IMG/VR virus record: IMGVR_UViG_3300033064_000861
Span: 1 to 49,379 of that record
Source: a virus
Strand: one strand, 5' to 3'
Length of the DNA stretch: 49,379 bases
In this document: positions 46,576-49,379 of the stretch, one piece after another
Position numbering within the stretch: position 1 is the stretch's first letter
Layout: the number at the start of each line of letters is the position of its first letter
Translations under genes and position numbers: made by a program
Notes under the pieces: generated by a model
Databases searched by the model: none
What the model was told of the DNA's origin: nothing
What the model saw: the letters and a program-made list of their open reading frames with translations, nothing else

Positions 46576-46871
46576 TCTTCATCAGGCTCAACTACTATTT
46601 TCTTTTTTGTGGCAGAGGGTGTTTCCACTACAGGAGCCTCTTCTGCCTCGTATTCAGTAAGGTCTGGCTTTAAAATATCAAGTGCTTCTTGTTGAGCAGC
46701 ATCTAATGCATCAGAAGTAATTAAATTACCTGCATCTCTTTGAGCATATAAAAAGGTAGGTAGACATTGACGGCAGTACCAGTATTGAGCAGATTTGCTA
46801 ACTTGATAGAGGTAGAACCCTAGTTTGCTACAGTTTACACAAAGTACGTCTAACGTTTTCTTAGTTGCCAT
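46572..46871 (-). CDS. Zinc-ribbon protein (99 aa)
   Basis: A 99-residue protein with CVNC (11-14) and CRQC (33-36), about 20 residues apart, giving a zinc ribbon. Aromatic residues between them (FYLYQ, YWYC) are typical. The C-terminal half is acidic and probably disordered, with EYEAEEAPVVETPSATKKKI. It may bind nucleic acid or a protein partner; no family recognised. Confidence 0.65.
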   Translation of the reverse strand: MATKKTLDVLCVNCSKLGFYLYQVSKSAQYWYCRQCLPTFLYAQRDAGNLITSDALDAAQQEALDILKPDLTEYEAEEAPVVETPSATKKKIVVEPDEE

Positions 46872-46888
46872 TTATTGCTCCTTAGTAA

Positions 46889-47152
46889 TTAACAATCCCA
46901 CTTACGTAATGCTAGTGCCTTACGTGTTGGTTTTCCGTTTTTCTCCATTGGTCCTGGCATGCCACCCATACGTGCACAAAACGACTTACGACGTGATGCA
47001 TCTTTAGGAGAACGTGCTGCTCTTTCTCGTGAAACAGGTGGCTTTAAATCTGAGCCAGGGTTCTCACGTTCATAGGCTTTACGTCCCTTTTCATTGAGAC
47101 CGCCTTTTGAATTCTTACCTTCTTTACGTTGCCACGCTGCTGTTTTTGCCAT
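46889..47152 (-). CDS. DUF6321-like protein (87 aa)
   Basis: An 87-residue basic protein, AWQRKEGKNSKGGLNEKGRK near the N-terminus, then RRKSFCARMGGMPGPMEKNG and a final RKWDC. This is the recurring 'AWQRKEGKNP.GGLN.KGR..Y...' pattern of DUF6321-type proteins in phages. The two conserved cysteines are present. Function unknown. Confidence 0.75.
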   Translation of the reverse strand: MAKTAAWQRKEGKNSKGGLNEKGRKAYERENPGSDLKPPVSRERAARSPKDASRRKSFCARMGGMPGPMEKNGKPTRKALALRKWDC

Positions 47153-47154
47153 TA

Positions 47155-47754
47155 CTACTTCTTTTTACCTGTTGCTCTTCGTGCAGCAGGTGGTGGTGAT
47201 TTCTTTAAACTCATAGCGCGACCTGTCTTTGGGTCACGACCAACAGTGCTTGGACCACTTGGTGTAGAGGTCACTGGAGGTGGTGTTGTATCTGGAACAG
47301 TTGGCATAGCAACTGGTGCAGGTGTTTCACGAGGTGCATTAAATTTGCCACTCATGTCACCAATTTTAAACTCAGAAACTTTTCCGCTTTCACCTAACTG
47401 ACCAATGCCAGCAAAGGCTGCTCCCATTTTTGCAATCTCATGCCCTTGGGTTAATTTTGCCATACCTGTTGCATGACGACGGCCTGCTTTTTCAGAGGAT
47501 GCTTTTGCAGCATTCCCAGAATCTTGAAGTTCACGAGTTTGTGAATGCTTTACATCCATCTTCTCTAAGTCATAGCCGTGTTGTCTTTCGGCACGAACAC
47601 TGGAAAGAACATGTTGTGCAACTATTGACTGTGCATTACCTTTAGAGTCACTTTTGTTTTCAAAACCTTTGTTAACAAGACCACCGATGCGTGCAACAAT
47701 GTCTGCTCCTGGTCCACCTGGGGGAGCACCGAACTGAATTTGATTTAGGGCCAT
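47155..47754 (-). CDS. Hypothetical Ala/Gly/Lys-rich protein (199 aa)
   Basis: A 199-residue protein, apparently a mix of amphipathic helix and disorder. The first half is helical (IVAQHVLSSVRAERQHGYDL, NAAKASSEKAGRRHATGMAK). The second is Pro/Thr-rich (APVAMPTVPDTTPPPVTSTP) with a Lys/Arg tail. No family recognised. Composition would suit a virion-internal or DNA-associated protein. Confidence 0.55.
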   Translation of the reverse strand: MALNQIQFGAPPGGPGADIVARIGGLVNKGFENKSDSKGNAQSIVAQHVLSSVRAERQHGYDLEKMDVKHSQTRELQDSGNAAKASSEKAGRRHATGMAKLTQGHEIAKMGAAFAGIGQLGESGKVSEFKIGDMSGKFNAPRETPAPVAMPTVPDTTPPPVTSTPSGPSTVGRDPKTGRAMSLKKSPPPAARRATGKKK

Positions 47755-47768
47755 GTGAGTATTTTTCC

Positions 47769-48137
47769 CTACTTTGGCTGTATTTGTGTGTTAAGCGTCT
47801 TTATTGCTTCAAGTAAAATAACTTGGTTCTGTTGGCGGACGAGTTCCGCCTCTTCCATCTTACGTTCTAAACGGTCCTGCCTGACCTCCATACGAAAAAC
47901 CATGTCCTTTATAGACTTGCCTCCGTTGTGAGAGAGTTCCCCATCAAGTTTGTTAAGACGAGACATAACTCCTGGCACAGCATCTCTGCCTTCAGAAACA
48001 TCTTCGCCTTCCCAGTCTCTAATGAATTTACCCCAATGAGCAGAAAATTTATTGAGTTTGTTTATAAAGAACCCTAGAATTGCCCCGCCTCCTAACGCGA
48101 TTCCAACAAGAATTGAAATAGTTTCTATTTTCGACAT
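47769..48137 (-). CDS. Membrane-anchored coiled-coil protein, DUF2746-like (122 aa)
   Basis: A 122-residue protein with an N-terminal hydrophobic segment (ISILVGIALGGGAILGFFI, about 7-25) and a C-terminal coiled coil (FRMEVRQDRLERKMEEAELV). The middle RLNKLDGELSHNGGKSIKDM resembles the DUF2746 proteins of mycobacteriophage lysis cassettes. It lies beside likely holins, so a role in lysis (holin-like or spanin-like) is plausible. Confidence 0.6.
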   Translation of the reverse strand: MSKIETISILVGIALGGGAILGFFINKLNKFSAHWGKFIRDWEGEDVSEGRDAVPGVMSRLNKLDGELSHNGGKSIKDMVFRMEVRQDRLERKMEEAELVRQQNQVILLEAIKTLNTQIQPK

Positions 48138-48158
48138 TTCTAGGGTTCCTTTTTGTAG

Positions 48159-48440
48159 TTACTTCTTGTTAACTGACTTTACTGGTTTTGTAGCAAGTTT
48201 TTTTGAAACTTCTTTTGCTGCAACTTCGGCAAGGCGACCAAATGCAGGGTCCTTCTTATTGGCCCAGCGTAATGCTGTTGGGATTAATGAACCCCAGAGA
48301 GCATTTGCTACGAGTAGCCACTCAGATTGTCCAAACTCCAAAGGTGTTGCTGCGTTGCTTGTTTGCATAACAATCATAACTGCTGCAATTACTTGACCAA
48401 GTAAATTGCGTAGGTACGATTCGAGTGCTGCTTTATTCAT
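48159..48440 (-). CDS. Likely holin (93 aa)
   Basis: A 93-residue protein. Hydrophobic segments at about 13-32 (LGQVIAAVMIVMQTSNAATP region) and 39-57 (WLLVANALWGSLIPTALRWA) are followed by a basic C-terminus (KKLATKPVKSVNKK). This is the usual shape of small phage holins. The start at 48440 is chosen because AGGAG lies seven bases upstream; the ATG at 48446 touches the ribosome binding site. It would permeabilise the membrane at the end of infection. Confidence 0.65.
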   Translation of the reverse strand: MNKAALESYLRNLLGQVIAAVMIVMQTSNAATPLEFGQSEWLLVANALWGSLIPTALRWANKKDPAFGRLAEVAAKEVSKKLATKPVKSVNKK

Positions 48441-48480
48441 GTACATCTCCTAAATGTGTCAGGTAGACACTATTGATATT

Positions 48481-48648
48481 TTAGTCGTCTTCTCGGTTTC
48501 TAATTGGGTAAGTGATTGCCCAAGCGAGAAGTGTTCCAACAATAGCGTAACCAACAATCGTTTTAGCACTTCCATCAAGTACTACCCAGGCAATAAACAT
48601 GCCTAGAAGTGTCCATAGTTGGTCAATCATGTCTTTAATTATTCTCAA
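48481..48648 (-). CDS. Small membrane protein, second holin candidate (55 aa)
   Basis: A 55-residue protein with two hydrophobic segments (about 13-24 and 30-46: LGMFIAWVVLDG, TIVGYAIVGTLLAWAITYPI) and a charged C-terminus (RNREDD). The start is TTG at 48648, coupled to the upstream stop as TTGA behind GGAGACGG. An internal ATG at 48630 would give 49 residues. Two-pass topology and position next to the holin suggest a holin or antiholin. Confidence 0.6.
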   Translation of the reverse strand: MRIIKDMIDQLWTLLGMFIAWVVLDGSAKTIVGYAIVGTLLAWAITYPIRNREDD

Positions 48649-49379
48649 GGTTTCCGTCTCCTAACGCCTTTACTATCTCCTGATGGACCTCCGCCATCAG
48701 AACTTCCTCCGCCACTAGTAGAACGACTACTAGAGCCAGCAGCACCAACTGCATTTATAGCAGCACCTGCTGCAACTACAGTGGCAACAACCATGTCAGT
48801 TGCTTCTTCACGTTCTTCGGTAGACATATCTGCCCCAATACTTCCGAGGGCTAACAAAACCTGACCTGGTTCCGAAAAGATTTCACCAAGTAATTCTGCG
48901 GGATTTTCAAGTAACACTAATGCTTCTGCAACTTCTGCAGTAATTATGACAGCATTTCCCTGTTCGTCAGTTCTAACGTCAACAGGAGTTTGAGGTGGCA
49001 AGTCTTGATACGCAATACCAGCATCTTGTATCTGTTCTGATGTAAGTGTTACTCCCGCTACAACAGAGGCAACTAATGCTTCAGCAACAAGTTCTTTTTC
49101 TACTGAAGTAAGTTTTCCGTCTGCAGCAAGTGTTTCTGATAAAGAGTTCACTTCTTCTTTAGAGATTTTGCCATCGGCATTTAAAGCCTCAATAACTTTA
49201 TTTCCGTCAGATACAGATAACTTGCCATCAGAAAGAAGGTTATCAACAACCGTTTTTACTTCTTCTTTAGTAGTTGGTGCAGGAGCAGGTGGCTCTACAA
49301 CTGGTGGTTGTACTGGTGGCTCTACAACTGGTGGTTGTACTGGTGGTTGTACTGGTGGCTCTACAACTGGTGGTTGTAC
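48645..49379 (-). CDS. Pro-rich plus EF-hand-like protein, 5' end beyond the window
   Basis: The frame is open to the right edge: at least 244 residues, with no start in the window except internal GTG codons. The visible N-terminal part is a repeat of VQPPVVEPP units, then two or three helix-loop-helix units with DGKLS/DGKIS loops (LLSDGKLSVSDGNKVIEAL, NADGKISKEEVNSLSETLAA, ADGKLTSVEKELV), which resemble EF-hand or dockerin-like calcium loops. A mostly helical region with TEEREEATDMVVATVVAAGA follows, then a Ser/Gly-rich, RRRKP-ended tail. It might be the C-terminal part of an endolysin or a virion protein. Confidence 0.6.
   Translation of the reverse strand, partial: VQPPVVEPPVQPPVQPPVVEPPVQPPVVEPPAPAPTTKEEVKTVVDNLLSDGKLSVSDGNKVIEALNADGKISKEEVNSLSETLAADGKLTSVEKELVAEALVASVVAGVTLTSEQIQDAGIAYQDLPPQTPVDVRTDEQGNAVIITAEVAEALVLLENPAELLGEIFSEPGQVLLALGSIGADMSTEEREEATDMVVATVVAAGAAINAVGAAGSSSRSTSGGGSSDGGGPSGDSKGVRRRKP
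49288..49379 (-). repeat. 27-base tandem repeat coding for the Pro-rich linker
   Basis: Copies at 49288-49314, 49315-49341 and 49354-49379 (the last one cut by the edge) are identical over their length. A 12-base partial unit (49342-49353) lies between the second and third. The unit codes for VQPPVVEPP. Copy number could change by slippage or recombination without breaking the frame, because the unit is a multiple of three. Confidence 0.85.

Noticed and set aside
49288-49379. 27-base repeats taken as a CRISPR array
   Set aside because: The units abut without spacers and are in frame with a Pro-rich linker of a coding sequence.

Overview
The window is a 49.4 kb block of the genome of a contractile-tailed bacteriophage (myovirus-like member of the Caudoviricetes). 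Every gene I can support lies on the minus strand, so transcription runs from the right edge (49379) towards the left edge (1). Base composition is moderately AT-rich. The host cannot be named from sequence alone. Zinc-ribbon and PASTA-type accessory proteins, peptidoglycan hydrolase domains in the tape measure, and fibre families seen in actinobacterial and aquatic phages fit an aquatic phage of a peptidoglycan-exposing, possibly low-GC actinobacterial, host. That is inference.

Layout in transcription order. (1) 49379-47155: lysis-type region with a Pro-rich/EF-hand-like protein cut by the window edge, small membrane proteins including a likely holin, a membrane-anchored coiled coil and a Lys/Pro-rich protein. 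(2) 47152-44655: small accessory proteins (DUF6321-like, two zinc-binding proteins, a PASTA-like protein, a KTSC-domain protein). (3) 44575-37857: packaging and head module: large terminase, portal, coiled-coil scaffold, major capsid protein and small partners, with intergenic hairpins and a strong terminator at 37780-37827. (4) 37716-20630: a large fibre/decoration island inside the neck region: a neck-like protein, two collagen-like fibres, a 900-aa protein with a Gly-rich tip, an 1865-aa repeat adhesin, a methyltransferase, a glycosyltransferase, and a beta-helix protein. (5) 20630-19603: tiny basic and Cys-rich proteins ending in a terminator. (6) 19519-7177: tail module in canonical order: neck/tail-completion proteins, sheath, tube, a tail assembly chaperone with a candidate +1 frameshift, tape measure with two cell-wall hydrolase domains, tube initiator, LysM-like protein, gp27-like hub, gp25, baseplate J, gpV-like spike base. 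(7) 7110-1994: second receptor-binding island, including a Cys-rich fibre and a gpI-like baseplate protein fused to carbohydrate-binding-like modules. (8) 1970-1: start of a non-virion region with a winged-helix protein carrying a palindrome cluster in its coding sequence, a FmdB-like zinc ribbon and a 32-aa Cys-rich peptide.

The parts most worth a second look are: the programmed +1 frameshift candidate (TTT TAA A) at the end of the tail chaperone gene; the collagen-like fibre ending in a cupredoxin-like domain with a complete His/Cys/His/Met ligand set of amicyanin type, and its paralogue that has lost the ligands; a glycosyltransferase-methyltransferase pair adjoining those Thr-rich collagen fibres; the 20-cysteine insertion in a lectin-like fibre; and the origin-like palindrome cluster inside the winged-helix gene. 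I found no tRNA, CRISPR array, insertion sequence, integrase, small terminase or prohead protease that I could recognise. No stretch longer than about 300 bases lacks a gene.
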